Shown piece after piece: positions 50,960 to 59,278 of a DNA stretch of 64,000 bases (the first letter of the stretch is position 1; every line of letters begins with the position of its first letter). The position numbers and the translations under genes were made by a program. The stretch is taken from contig JADKEA010000007.1 of the NCBI GenBank assembly GCA_016718275.1, positions 14,141 through 78,140 of the forward strand, written 5' to 3'. The notes under the pieces are model-generated. The model made no database searches and was not told the origin of the DNA. It saw only the letters and a list, made by a program, of their open reading frames with translations. The stretch comes from Candidatus Villigracilis affinis (lineage in GTDB: Bacteria; Chloroflexota; Anaerolineae; Anaerolineales; Villigracilaceae).

Positions 50960-51035
50960 ACCGCCGAGACGTGACCGCATCGCGCATAGAGAGAATCCTA
51001 TTGAAACTCCGCGTACTCTGCGTCTCGGCGGTTCA
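50957..51035. repeat. Inverted repeat between convergent genes
   Basis: TGAACCGCCGAGACG (50957-50971) and CGTCTCGGCGGTTCA (51021-51035) are perfect inverse repeats of 15 bp separated by 49 bases. The first three bases are the stop codon of the hydrolase. A six-A tract follows on the plus strand. Confidence 0.6.
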
Positions 51036-51040
51036 AAAAA

Positions 51041-52270
51041 TTACGGACCCCACTTCATGTCCATGCCAAAGGGGAGGAGCGAGATCATGCCTTTTTGCCC
51101 ATCGACATAATATAACTCCAGCCTGCCGCCTTGATAGATCTCAGGCAGGTCGGCATTGGCCACGATGACAAAACTTGCGTCAGGCGCCCATAGCGCTTCG
51201 TTCATGCGTTCAAAGGTTTCGGGGCGTAACACTGTTCGATTTGCGACGCCATCCGTCCCAGCACGGACAAGTTGCAAAGCCGCGCGATTAACCATGTCTG
51301 TGCCGCCGGGCATGGTGGCGTGGAAGAAATACAACTGCCCATCCGGGGCGAGGAAGGGTTCATCAGCAAGATTGAGCGGATTGGTATCGAAGCTGCCACT
51401 CAACAACGTGGTGACTTTCCCTGTGGTTGCATCCACGCGCCAGAGACCGGCGCTGAACATGCCGAAGGTTGGGCTGGCCGCATAAAAAGCAGAGCCATCC
51501 GATGTCCACTCGGTTTCGCCGCAGCAGATCATGGCACCCTCGCCGCCAGTCAATTGAACAAGCGCGCCGCCGTTGGGATAATAGATCGCGGCGGATGCGC
51601 CTTCATAATATCCAAGCGTAATGAGGAGTTTGCTGCCATCGGCAGTGTAGGTTTCGGGCCAAAATAACTCACGCGGAATAGAGAAGCCGCCATCGAAGGT
51701 ATCGAATTTATTCTCGAGCACGGTATTGTATTGACCCGAAGCGATGGAATAAAAACTCAAGCCTTTGTATCCGAAGGCGATGGTCTGGCCGTTGGGCGCA
51801 AAGACGGGATTGGAAATGTAGGTGAGGTAGCGGTTGTTTTCATCCACCTTGCCACCATCCACGAGCAGACTGCGATTGCTGCCATCTCCGTGGACGTTGA
51901 GCAATTGATTGTTGGAGGTGTACGCCACGCTGCCATCGATAGGTGAGACGGCGTAATCTTCCACCTTTGCAGGTTCGAAGGTGATCTGGGTGACGGTCTT
52001 GCCGTCCTTTTCAAGGCGGTAGACTTGCGACAGCCCGGCACCGTCGTTGTTGAGAAAATACATCGAATGCGGCAGCAGGTTCGAGGTCGAAGCAGGAGGC
52101 GCATCGCCCGATTCGGGAGCGGGTGCTGTCAGCGCTTGAAATGTCGCAGCGACGGCGGTTTCCACATTGGCAGGTTCAACGGGCGATGTTCCTCCCAATG
52201 GATTGGCACAGGCGAGAGCGAAAACGAGCAAAGCGAGAAGCGCGGAAAAGATTCGGAAGTTTTTTTGCAT
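51041..52270 (-). CDS. Lipoprotein with TolB-like beta-propeller
   Basis: A 409-residue lipoprotein: signal with lipobox (LVFALACAN), a variable linker, then about six to seven propeller blades of the TolB/WD40 type (AVSPIDGSVAYTSNNQLLNV, FAPNGQTIAFGYKGLSFY, FLAPDGQLYFFHATMPGG, LWAPDASFVIVANADL). This is a common exported protein in Chloroflexota; propellers of this type usually bind peptides or glycans, not catalyse. There are Cys-Cys residues in MICCGETEW. It is read toward the paired hydrolases and preceded by a strong terminator on the other side. Confidence 0.8.
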   Translation of the reverse strand: MQKNFRIFSALLALLVFALACANPLGGTSPVEPANVETAVAATFQALTAPAPESGDAPPASTSNLLPHSMYFLNNDGAGLSQVYRLEKDGKTVTQITFEPAKVEDYAVSPIDGSVAYTSNNQLLNVHGDGSNRSLLVDGGKVDENNRYLTYISNPVFAPNGQTIAFGYKGLSFYSIASGQYNTVLENKFDTFDGGFSIPRELFWPETYTADGSKLLITLGYYEGASAAIYYPNGGALVQLTGGEGAMICCGETEWTSDGSAFYAASPTFGMFSAGLWRVDATTGKVTTLLSGSFDTNPLNLADEPFLAPDGQLYFFHATMPGGTDMVNRAALQLVRAGTDGVANRTVLRPETFERMNEALWAPDASFVIVANADLPEIYQGGRLELYYVDGQKGMISLLPFGMDMKWGP

Positions 52271-52297
52271 TTTGACCTCATGGTAGGTTCGTTAAAC

Positions 52298-52350
52298 AAA
52301 ACAAAGACGTTAAACCAGTCGGAAGGTTCCGAGTTTAACGTCTTTGTTTT
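52298..52350 (-). terminator. Terminator of the antiporter/PII operon
   Basis: An 18-bp perfect stem, AAAACAAAGACGTTAAAC (52298-52315) / GTTTAACGTCTTTGTTTT (52333-52350), followed on the minus strand by GTTTAACG. It lies 12 bases after the stop at 52363. Confidence 0.85.
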
Positions 52351-52362
52351 GGATGTCAGCAG

Positions 52363-52623
52363 CTAAACTTGTTCGAAGTGTTGAACTGGAACCACGAACA
52401 GGGTGGCACGTTTCTCGGCACCTTTGGATGGCAGCGAATCGCGCACGACCTGGATGGCCGCATCCACCTGCGGTTCCTCGACGCCCAACAACATGGTGAC
52501 CACGCCGCTGCGCATAAAACCGCCCGTGGATGCAACCCGCGTCACGCGAAAATTCCCTGCGGTGAATGCCTGTGTGAGCGTATCGGCGTCGTTGTCTTTT
52601 ACAATGATGATGATCAGTTTCAT
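52363..52623 (-). CDS. Cyclic-di-AMP receptor-like protein (DarA/PstA, PII-like)
   Basis: An 86-residue PII-superfamily protein resembling the DarA/PstA (YaaQ) cyclic-di-AMP receptors. LIIIIVKDNDADTLTQAF is the first strand-helix, and RVASTGGFMRSGVVTMLLGV is the conserved nucleotide-contact loop with the TGGF motif. The C-terminal FVVPVQHFEQV is near-identical to the end of the next protein. In Firmicutes, DarA binds c-di-AMP as a trimer. AAGGAGAAG precedes the ATG, with a 16-bp hairpin just upstream. It ends the operon headed by a cation antiporter, hence a role in potassium or osmotic control is likely by inference. Confidence 0.82.
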   Translation of the reverse strand: MKLIIIIVKDNDADTLTQAFTAGNFRVTRVASTGGFMRSGVVTMLLGVEEPQVDAAIQVVRDSLPSKGAEKRATLFVVPVQHFEQV

Positions 52624-52638
52624 GGTGACTTCTCCTTA

Positions 52639-52671
52639 AAACCCTAAAGGTTTTAAAAACCTTTAGGGTTT
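52639..52671 (-). promoter_or_regulatory. Intra-operon hairpin before the first DarA-like gene
   Basis: A perfect 16-bp inverted repeat AAACCCTAAAGGTTTT / AAAACCTTTAGGGTTT with a one-base centre, between the two DarA-like genes. Read on the minus strand it sits immediately before TTAAGGAGAAG, the ribosome site, so it could modulate translation or partially terminate. Confidence 0.55.
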
Positions 52672-52676
52672 GCATT

Positions 52677-53015
52677 TTATATCTGTTCGAATCTTTCCAC
52701 GGGCAATGCAAACACAGTGGCGCCGCCGACGGTGACGGGTACAGGCGCGGGCATGGGCATGGGCGAGCCTTCGAGCGGCAAAGTCATATATTCGATGCGC
52801 TGACGGCAGGCTTCCTGCAATGCAGCAAGCGCTTCGGCTTCCCTTGCGGTGGGCAGGCCGATCAACAGCGTGGCGTTGCGCCGCCCCAAAAAGCCTCCCG
52901 AACTTGAAAGATAGGTAACAGGCGCGCCGATTGCCTGCACGGCTCTGGTCGCAGAATCAAGGTCCTGATCCTGCACGACCGCCATTAATAATAAATGGAT
53001 TGGATTTTGTGTCAT
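52677..53015 (-). CDS. DarA/PII-like protein, second copy
   Basis: A 112-residue relative of the preceding protein. LLLMAVVQDQDLDSATRAV, then YLSSSGGFLGRRNATLLIGL with the SGGF equivalent of the TGGF loop, then a Pro/Met-rich insertion (EGSPMPMPAPVPVTVGG) not present in its neighbour, and the shared ending ALPVERFEQI. It would form a related trimer or a hetero-oligomer with the first. The Pro-rich insert is unusual for this family. It overlaps the next gene by four bases (ATGA) and is separated from the previous by 53 bases with the hairpin. Confidence 0.72.
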   Translation of the reverse strand: MTQNPIHLLLMAVVQDQDLDSATRAVQAIGAPVTYLSSSGGFLGRRNATLLIGLPTAREAEALAALQEACRQRIEYMTLPLEGSPMPMPAPVPVTVGGATVFALPVERFEQI

Positions 53016-53374
53016 TTGCTTTTTCCTTGTTTGTCAATGCCGTATGCCTTGAGTACTGGTAAAACCAGCATCACGCCTGTTTTTTCGTTATTCAGATCGC
53101 CTGTGATGCGCTGTGTGGCGGCAAGGATTTTATCGATCATGGCTTCTTCTTTTACGGCAGTAAAGATCGTGCGGCTGACGGTTTCGGGTGCTTCGTAAAA
53201 ATCGTCCAGGGAAGGGATCAGCGGAATATCATCGCGTATGCCCTGTTTTTGAATGACTCTTTCCATGCCAGTGCTGAACTGGACTGTGGCGTTCTCCACG
53301 CCTGCTTCTTCCCATTCTTTTAAGACTTCTTCCAACAAATCTGGATTATACAAAAACAGAATGATCAAATACAT
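53012..53374 (-). CDS. PII-like small protein, third signalling partner
   Basis: A 120-residue protein with the ferredoxin-like PII layout: LIILFLYNPDLLEEVLKEW, TVQFSTGMERVIQKQGIRDD, TIFTAVKEEAMIDKILAATQ, GVMLVLPVLKAYG. It lacks the TGGF loop of the DarA-like copies, so it is a different branch. One base separates it from the antiporter stop, and GGAGG inside the antiporter gene serves as its ribosome site. Direct contact with the antiporter or with the other two PII proteins is inferred only from gene order. Confidence 0.65.
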   Translation of the reverse strand: MYLIILFLYNPDLLEEVLKEWEEAGVENATVQFSTGMERVIQKQGIRDDIPLIPSLDDFYEAPETVSRTIFTAVKEEAMIDKILAATQRITGDLNNEKTGVMLVLPVLKAYGIDKQGKSK

Positions 53375-53375
53375 A

Positions 53376-54644
53376 TTAAGATGCCTCCGGTTCTTTTGCA
53401 TCCTCATTTGGGGTGGATAATTCTACGGGCTGTTCCACGTTGTCCGCTTTTTTCATTATTGTATCTTCCTTTGGCGAAAACAAGGCACGCAAAATAGGCG
53501 GCGTGATCAACGTGGTGACCAGTACCATGACAACGATCGCAGAAAACTCTTCGGCGGTCACCAGATTATCCTTCATTCCCACGCTGGCAACAATAAGGCC
53601 TACTTCACCGCGTGAGATCATGCCTGCGCCGAGTTGAATCGATTCGTGCCGCGAAAGTCCGCCGAGTCGCGCGCCCCAGCCTGAACCCACCCATTTGCCG
53701 ATCACTGCCACCAGAATAATGACAACGGTAAAGAATAATCCCTGCAATTGGAACTCATGCAAGTCAATGGACAAGCCAATGTTTACGAAGAAGATCGGAA
53801 CGAATAAACCGTAGGCCAGTGCGTGCATGCCTGTTTCGATCCTTTCTTTTTCGTGCGTACGCGCCAGCATGAGGCCCGCTAAAAATGCGCCTGTAATGGC
53901 TGCCATGCCGCCAAAATATTCCGCCGCAATGCCATACGTTAGCATAATGACAAGGGAAACTGTAAGAAGCCCCTGGCTGATGGGGAGTTTTGCAAAACGT
54001 CGGATGACCCACGGCAGAATCCATAAACCAAATGCCACCGAAGTGACCAGGAACAGGATCATGCGGACAACGATCAACAAAACATCGGACGCGCTTCCGC
54101 CGCCGCCTTGCAGAGCGAGAAAAACGGAAAGCAAGAGGATGATCAAAATATCGTCGAACACTGCTGCACCGAGCAGACTTAATCCCACGCGGGTGCGCAA
54201 TGCCTTTAGCTCAATCAACGTCTGGGCGGAAATGCTGACGCTAGTGGCACCAAGCGTCAGGCCAAGAAAGATCGAAGCGGGTTGATTCAGACCGAAGAGC
54301 AAGCCTGCGCCCCATCCCAGCAAGACGGGCCAGAACACGCCCATCAATCCTGCAAAGGCGGCCACACGCAGGTTCTTTCTCATTTCACCGAGATGCAGTT
54401 CCAGACCTGCAAGGAACATGAGCAATAACACGCCGAGTTCGCCAAGTTTAGCAACCGTTTCAGCTAATTCATGTTCGATGAATGGAAGGTTTAGCACATT
54501 GATGATGGATGGTCCAAGGATGATGCCCACCAGCAATTCACCCAATACAGAAGGCTGCCCCATGCGTATGCTCAAGTATCCCGCCATCTTTGCAGAAAGC
54601 AGAATGATCGAAAGGAGAAATGCAAGTTGAAGAAATAAGGTCAT
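53376..54644 (-). CDS. CPA2-type cation/proton antiporter (Kef/NapA-like) without RCK domain
   Basis: A 422-residue polytopic antiporter with about 12-13 helices. GQPSVLGELLVGIILGPSII and FLAGLELHLGEMRKNLRV are the N-terminal Na+/H+ exchanger signatures, VFDDILIILLLSVF contains the double-Asp ion-binding site, and SRGEVGLIVASVG is the conserved late helix. The C-terminal 40 residues are hydrophilic (VEQPVELSTPNEDAKEPEAS), and there is no TrkA-N or RCK domain. It would exchange Na+ or K+ for H+. The next three genes encode PII-like proteins that could replace the missing regulatory domain. A TATACT box lies 11 bases ahead of the ATG on the minus strand, and the shared element (54759-54800) is 114 bases upstream. 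Confidence 0.9.
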   Translation of the reverse strand: MTLFLQLAFLLSIILLSAKMAGYLSIRMGQPSVLGELLVGIILGPSIINVLNLPFIEHELAETVAKLGELGVLLLMFLAGLELHLGEMRKNLRVAAFAGLMGVFWPVLLGWGAGLLFGLNQPASIFLGLTLGATSVSISAQTLIELKALRTRVGLSLLGAAVFDDILIILLLSVFLALQGGGGSASDVLLIVVRMILFLVTSVAFGLWILPWVIRRFAKLPISQGLLTVSLVIMLTYGIAAEYFGGMAAITGAFLAGLMLARTHEKERIETGMHALAYGLFVPIFFVNIGLSIDLHEFQLQGLFFTVVIILVAVIGKWVGSGWGARLGGLSRHESIQLGAGMISRGEVGLIVASVGMKDNLVTAEEFSAIVVMVLVTTLITPPILRALFSPKEDTIMKKADNVEQPVELSTPNEDAKEPEAS

Positions 54645-54758
54645 TGATTTTTTTTAGTATAACGCGAAAAATAATACTGCATTCAAGAAATACAGATCGC
54701 GCAATAGCAACTCCTCTCTATTAATGGATAAATTTCATCAGGGAGTATTCCCGTAATG

Positions 54759-54800
54759 AATTTTTTATACCATGACTTTTCCCGCCTAAGATTAATTCCC
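54759..54800 (-). promoter_or_regulatory. Shared 42-bp element, copy upstream of the antiporter operon
   Basis: On the minus strand it runs GGGAATTAATCTTAGGCGGG then AAAAGTCATGGTATAAAAAATT. It matches the copy at 61007-61047 at 35 of 42 positions with one gap. The TTAATCTTA and TCATGGTATAAAAA parts are identical. Confidence 0.65.
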
Positions 54801-54869
54801 GTTTTAAAGCCAGATGGAGGTAAAATGTGGAATCTGGTGAAGTTTGCGATCCTGGCAGTGGAAAAAAAC

Positions 54870-56670
54870 TTATCTTTGCCTATCCAAATATTCCTGCACC
54901 TCGATCATCGGCGGGCGTTCCAGTTCGGCGATCTGCTCCACATCGAGAAAGTAGCCCTTGTTGTTGTAGCGGATCAACTTCATGGACCGATTCACATCTT
55001 CCAGCATGACGCGGCCAATCCGATTTTCCAGTTTACGCATCACGGTCTGGATGATCGCGAAGGACATTTTGCTCAATGCCTCCAGCGATTGATTGTGATG
55101 GATGCGTTCGAGCAAATCCACCTGTGCAATGGCGTTCAAGCCGTAGCGTTCGTAAATGTCAATGAGCAGACCCGTTTCAACGCCATAACCTGAATAGAAT
55201 GGTGCGCTCTCCAATGCTTCGCGCCTGCCCGCGTATTCACCTGAAAGCGGCTGCACCACGCCAGAAAGCTCGGGATAAAACAAATTCAACAGCGGACGCG
55301 CCGTCAATTCGGTCACACGTCCGCCGCCGCCTGCCTGCATTTTTTGTCCCACACGCAGCGGTCTGCGATAAAAGCCTTTTACAAATTGCACCTGCGGATT
55401 GATCAACAGCGGCCCGATGATCCCATACACAAAACGCGGATGAATATTGACGATGTCTGTGTCGATCCACACAATGATGTCGCCTTTTGTCACCAGCAGA
55501 CTCTTCCACAACGCTTCTCCCTTTCCACGCCGCGCGCCCAAGCGTTCCAGCAATTGCTGATGGATGTAAACAGGCACGCCCTCCTTTTTTGCAATCTCGC
55601 GTGTGCGGTCTGTGGAATTTGAATCGATCAACACGATCTCATCCAGTAGTGGAATCCGCTTCAACAATTCCTTCTTCATCATTTTGATAACTTTGCCAAC
55701 GGTCTGCTCCTCGTTTAACGCGGGCAGGGCCAGGCTGATGCTCAGCCCTTGTTTCTTTTTTAGTTCAATCAATTCGCGCAGTTGATTGAATTCATCTGCG
55801 TGAAAGGTATTCTCTGCAAACCATTTATCCACCAGAATGGAGATCGCCTCCACGCCCGCACTTTCATCGTACACCGCCTGCTGCGGCATTGGCCTTCCGC
55901 TTTTGACCGCGATCACTGCGCAGGGCGCTTCACGCAAAATGCGGTCAGCCACGGCCCCAGTGAAATGGAACTTGTCACAGGCTGAATGGTCGTCCCCAAA
56001 ATAATGACATCCTTTTGCTTTGCATGTTCGAGGATGAATTGCGCCGAATCATCCGTAACTTCGAACTGCTTCTGCACCTCAGGCATTTGCTTCAGCACGC
56101 GCTCCAACCCCTTGAACGGAGCGTCCGTTCCTGCTTCGGGGTCATTTGAACGGCGGATGTGCAAAGCGGTGACACCTTGCGCATGCAGACCCAGCCCCAC
56201 ACGCAAAGCCAACTCTGCATGCGGACCGCCTCTTACGGGACCAGAACCTGCTTCGGTTTACTGGAAATTTTTCCACGCACCAAAGCGACATCGCATGGCG
56301 GGCGGGCCAATATTTCGCTCATGGTTACATGCAATGCTTTGGGATGAGTTTCATATTCAAGGCAGAGTAGATCGGGTTTTTCATTCTGTAGTAGTTTCGC
56401 AAGTTCATTCCACGGTTCATGCGAAACGATCACCTGCGATTTGCTCGTGGTGCGCTTGTCCCTGCCGAAGACGCGCAGCAGCCTGCGCAAAGCGCGCGCC
56501 GCCGATGCGCCCGTGCTCAACGATTGTTCATGCGGAACGACCACCACGCCCACGAGCGTGATCTCCGCATCGAATTGACGCGCGGCATCCAGGGCATGCA
56601 GCCCTGGCCCTTCGTGAATGAATGGAACGATGATGCTGTGAATGGGTGTAAATTCAGAATGCCTGAGCAT
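54870..56670 (-). CDS. gpgS: Universal-stress-domain/glucosyl-3-phosphoglycerate synthase fusion, two frameshifts
   Basis: Three frames form one protein of about 600 residues. Frame one (56670 to about 56236) is the first UspA-like domain. Frame two (to about 55950) is a second UspA-like domain (ALHIRRSNDPEAGTD, KQKDVIILGTTIQPV). Frame three holds its end (ADRILREAPCAVIAVKSGRP) and then a GT81/GT2-type glycosyltransferase: ISLALPALNEEQTVGKVI, LIDSNSTDRTREIA, WIDTDIVNIHPRFVYG, SGEYAGRREALES. The latter matches GpgS, which makes glucosyl-3-phosphoglycerate from NDP-glucose. One base is missing near 56236 (CCG-TAAGAGG) and one near 55950 (GGGGCC). AAGGA precedes the ATG. No GpgP phosphatase is nearby. 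Confidence 0.75.
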
Positions 56671-56689
56671 GAGTTTTCCTTTTCGTTGA

Positions 56690-57903
56690 TTATTTCAATA
56701 ATGGCGCGATGTGCTGACGATAGATCGCCTCCCAGCGAAAGGAAGCCCGCGCACGCATCGACAGGCGTGCGGCAGGGAGGATTGAAAATATTCCGCGATC
56801 ATGCCCGAGATTTTCGCGGGGTCATCATCCGGGGAGAAAAAGGCCGCGTCGTTTAATCCCAGTTCGCGGAGTGGAGGAATATCCGCGCAGAAGGCGGGTA
56901 AATGGCTGAATGCGGCTTCGATCAATGGAATGCCGAATCCTTCCTCACGGCTCGGAAATAAAAGCGCATCCGCAATACGATAAAAATCAGCGATGACTTC
57001 ATCGGGCAAAAAAGAGTCGGTCAGCTCGGTGAGGAAGTGCGCGGAATGCTGCAATCCAAGTTGGGCACGCAAACTGGAAAGCGCCTCAAAATATTTATGG
57101 TTGTCGGCATTGTGCGGCCCCAGCGGACCCGTGACCACGAGCGCGGCATTGGCGAATTGCCTGCGTAATTCTGCCAGCGTATGCAAGGCCAGTTCTATAT
57201 TTTTGCGCGGCGTCACGCGGACAGGCAGCAAGAGGATCGGCGCGGCATCCAGAAGTTTTGTTTTTTCAAGCAGGCTTTGCGTTTGTGATTCGAGTTTGTA
57301 AAAACGCGCCGCATCCACGCCGTTTGGGATGATCTGAATTTCATCAGGTTGAATCTTCATCAACGTGGATAATTCTCTGCGGCGCAAATGCGAGACGACA
57401 ACGTGAGTCGTTTCGCCCCAATTGGTGCGCAATAAATCCCAGGGATAGCCATCATGTAATTCAGGCTGATAGCGCGGAGTCGTCCACGCGAGGTCGTGAT
57501 GCCAGAGGATCAAACGCGGTAGTTTTTTGGAAATATGCAGTTGATAAAGCGCGGCTGTCAGCGCCAGATTTTTATTCAACGAACACACGTTATGCGCAAT
57601 CAAAATATCCACACCTGCCAAGGCGACTTGCAGTTGAATTACGAGTTCATCGCGCAATGACTCAAAGTCTGGCGTTACTTCGCCGCGATCAAGTTGATCC
57701 TTCATGTGCGCCACGCGTTCATGACGCGAATCGGCAAGCGGGAGTTCGGTGAGGAGAATCTTGTTGCTCAGCGATTCGCCGCGCGCCGCAATCAAGCGGA
57801 CGGAATGTCCATTAGCAGACATCAATCGCGCATGATGCCCGATCACACTTTCCACGCCGCCGACAATGGGCGGGACGGAATAATGCAGAATGGCGATGTT
57901 CAT
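56690..57903 (-). CDS. GT4 family glycosyltransferase, C-terminal frameshift
   Basis: A two-domain GT-B glycosyltransferase of family 4, about 404 residues when repaired. The start HYSVPPIVGGVESVIGHHAR matches the family's nucleotide-sugar-independent N-terminal loop; IPNGVDAARFY and VRVTPRKNIELAL lead to the donor-binding EEGFGIPLIEA. Near 56780 a frameshift breaks the end; in the other frame it continues LSMRARASFRWEAIYRQ, the typical C-terminal helix, and stops at 56690. The GTG/ATG question is settled at 57903, where ATGA overlaps the previous gene. Transfer of a sugar to glucosylglycerate or its phosphate is the likely role, by context. Confidence 0.78.
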
Positions 57904-59243
57904 ACCTGCTGTCCCAAACAATCTGCGAGAATCGATTGCAGCCGCCGCTCCAATACGGTGAAAGAAAAATATCGTTTTGCAAGCTGATAATTTTCCTCCG
58001 CCCATGCCTGCGCTTCTGCGGGATTCAACAGGATTTCACGCACCTTCTTCAACGTGTCTATGCTGATAAATCCATCGAACCACACGGCACGAAATCCCTT
58101 CGGTTTGATATCCACTTCGTAAATAGAATAATTGTTGACCAGAATCGGGCGGCGATAATACACGGCTTCCAAAAACGCATTGCCAAATCCTTCGATACTC
58201 GATGGGTACGTAACCAAATCCGCATGCGGATACACATCACCGAGTGTGTAGATTCTTTTGCCGTCAATCGTTAATCCACGTTCGTCTTGTACCTGGTCCG
58301 CTTCAAAACGAATGGTCACATCCAACAGGCGGGCGTATTCGCGCACACGCTGTTCGTAATCTGAACCTTCATCACCCGAAGCATGCGAGATGACCAGTTT
58401 CGCGGGCACGCCGAGTCTGCGTACCAGTTCAACGGCGTGTTCGATGCCCTTACGTTGAATGACGCGCGTGGGCTGCAGGAAAAAATATTCGCCCTGCTCA
58501 ATGCCAAAATCTGCGCGAATGTTTTGGGTGTAGGCATCGGGCGCGGGCGGCGGAGAGTCGAAATCCATCACGTTTGGAATCACGCGCGAAGTCACTCCAT
58601 AACGTGAAGCGATCTGCTGCGCTTGCAGTGAATTAATTACCACATGTCTAATCGATGGCAGTGTTGGAGGAAACGCCGCCGCAAGATAATCACCCACACA
58701 GTTGACCTGAAAGCGCTGACGTTCCCAATGGAAATCATGATGATGCGCGATGGTCGGATACCCCGTCTCGGCGATGAACTCTGTGATGGCAAGACCCAGC
58801 GGCAGATTAAGCGGGATCGTCACTGCATTTTCGATCACCAGAATCTCCACTTCAAATCGGCGCGCAAATTTATACAACTCCGCCTTGATGTGTTCCTTCA
58901 ACTCATTGACGCGGCGCGTCATTTGCGGCGGGCGCACATAGATCGAGAAAAAATCCTTTTGCAAAGCCGCAATTTCGGGATGCTCAGAACGCGCCTTCTT
59001 TGTAACCGTCCAACTACCCGAATACGCCTGCTGATTTATTTTGTCAATTTCAGGATGACGATAAAACGCCTCTGGCGTGACCTGAGACTGGTCGCTGCTT
59101 CGATCACATTCGCCAGCGAAATAGAAGCATTGATGCCCGAGCCGTTCGAATATGGCTGCCCACTTTTGCGTTTCAAGTGAAACACCGTCGGTGCCTGCGA
59201 AACGGGTGGAAATGAAACCGATATGATGAGATGGGTTTGTCAT
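57900..59243 (-). CDS. GT4 family glycosyltransferase (possible mannosylglucosylglycerate synthase)
   Basis: A 447-residue GT-B glycosyltransferase. It opens with HIGFISTRFAGTDGVSLETQ, the loop that contacts the acceptor, and continues with FLQPTRVIQRKGIEHAVEL and TYPSSIEGFGNAFLEAVYY, which carries the EGFGNAFLEA donor-site Glu motif. This resembles MggS/MggA-like enzymes of Thermotogales and other extremophiles that add mannose to glucosylglycerate, but homology was judged by eye only. It is intact, GAGG precedes the ATG, and its TGA overlaps the next gene's ATG. With GpgS it may form a two-step solute pathway. Confidence 0.75.
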   Translation of the reverse strand: MTNPSHHIGFISTRFAGTDGVSLETQKWAAIFERLGHQCFYFAGECDRSSDQSQVTPEAFYRHPEIDKINQQAYSGSWTVTKKARSEHPEIAALQKDFFSIYVRPPQMTRRVNELKEHIKAELYKFARRFEVEILVIENAVTIPLNLPLGLAITEFIAETGYPTIAHHHDFHWERQRFQVNCVGDYLAAAFPPTLPSIRHVVINSLQAQQIASRYGVTSRVIPNVMDFDSPPPAPDAYTQNIRADFGIEQGEYFFLQPTRVIQRKGIEHAVELVRRLGVPAKLVISHASGDEGSDYEQRVREYARLLDVTIRFEADQVQDERGLTIDGKRIYTLGDVYPHADLVTYPSSIEGFGNAFLEAVYYRRPILVNNYSIYEVDIKPKGFRAVWFDGFISIDTLKKVREILLNPAEAQAWAEENYQLAKRYFSFTVLERRLQSILADCLGQQV

Positions 59244-59278
59244 GGGTTACCTCTAATTTTTTGTTGCTGCAGTGAAAC

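Noticed and set aside
54756..55193. A 145-codon plus-strand frame between the antiporter and gpgS
   Set aside because: It overlaps the end of gpgS antisense and its early part is the shared regulatory element; no family pattern was seen.
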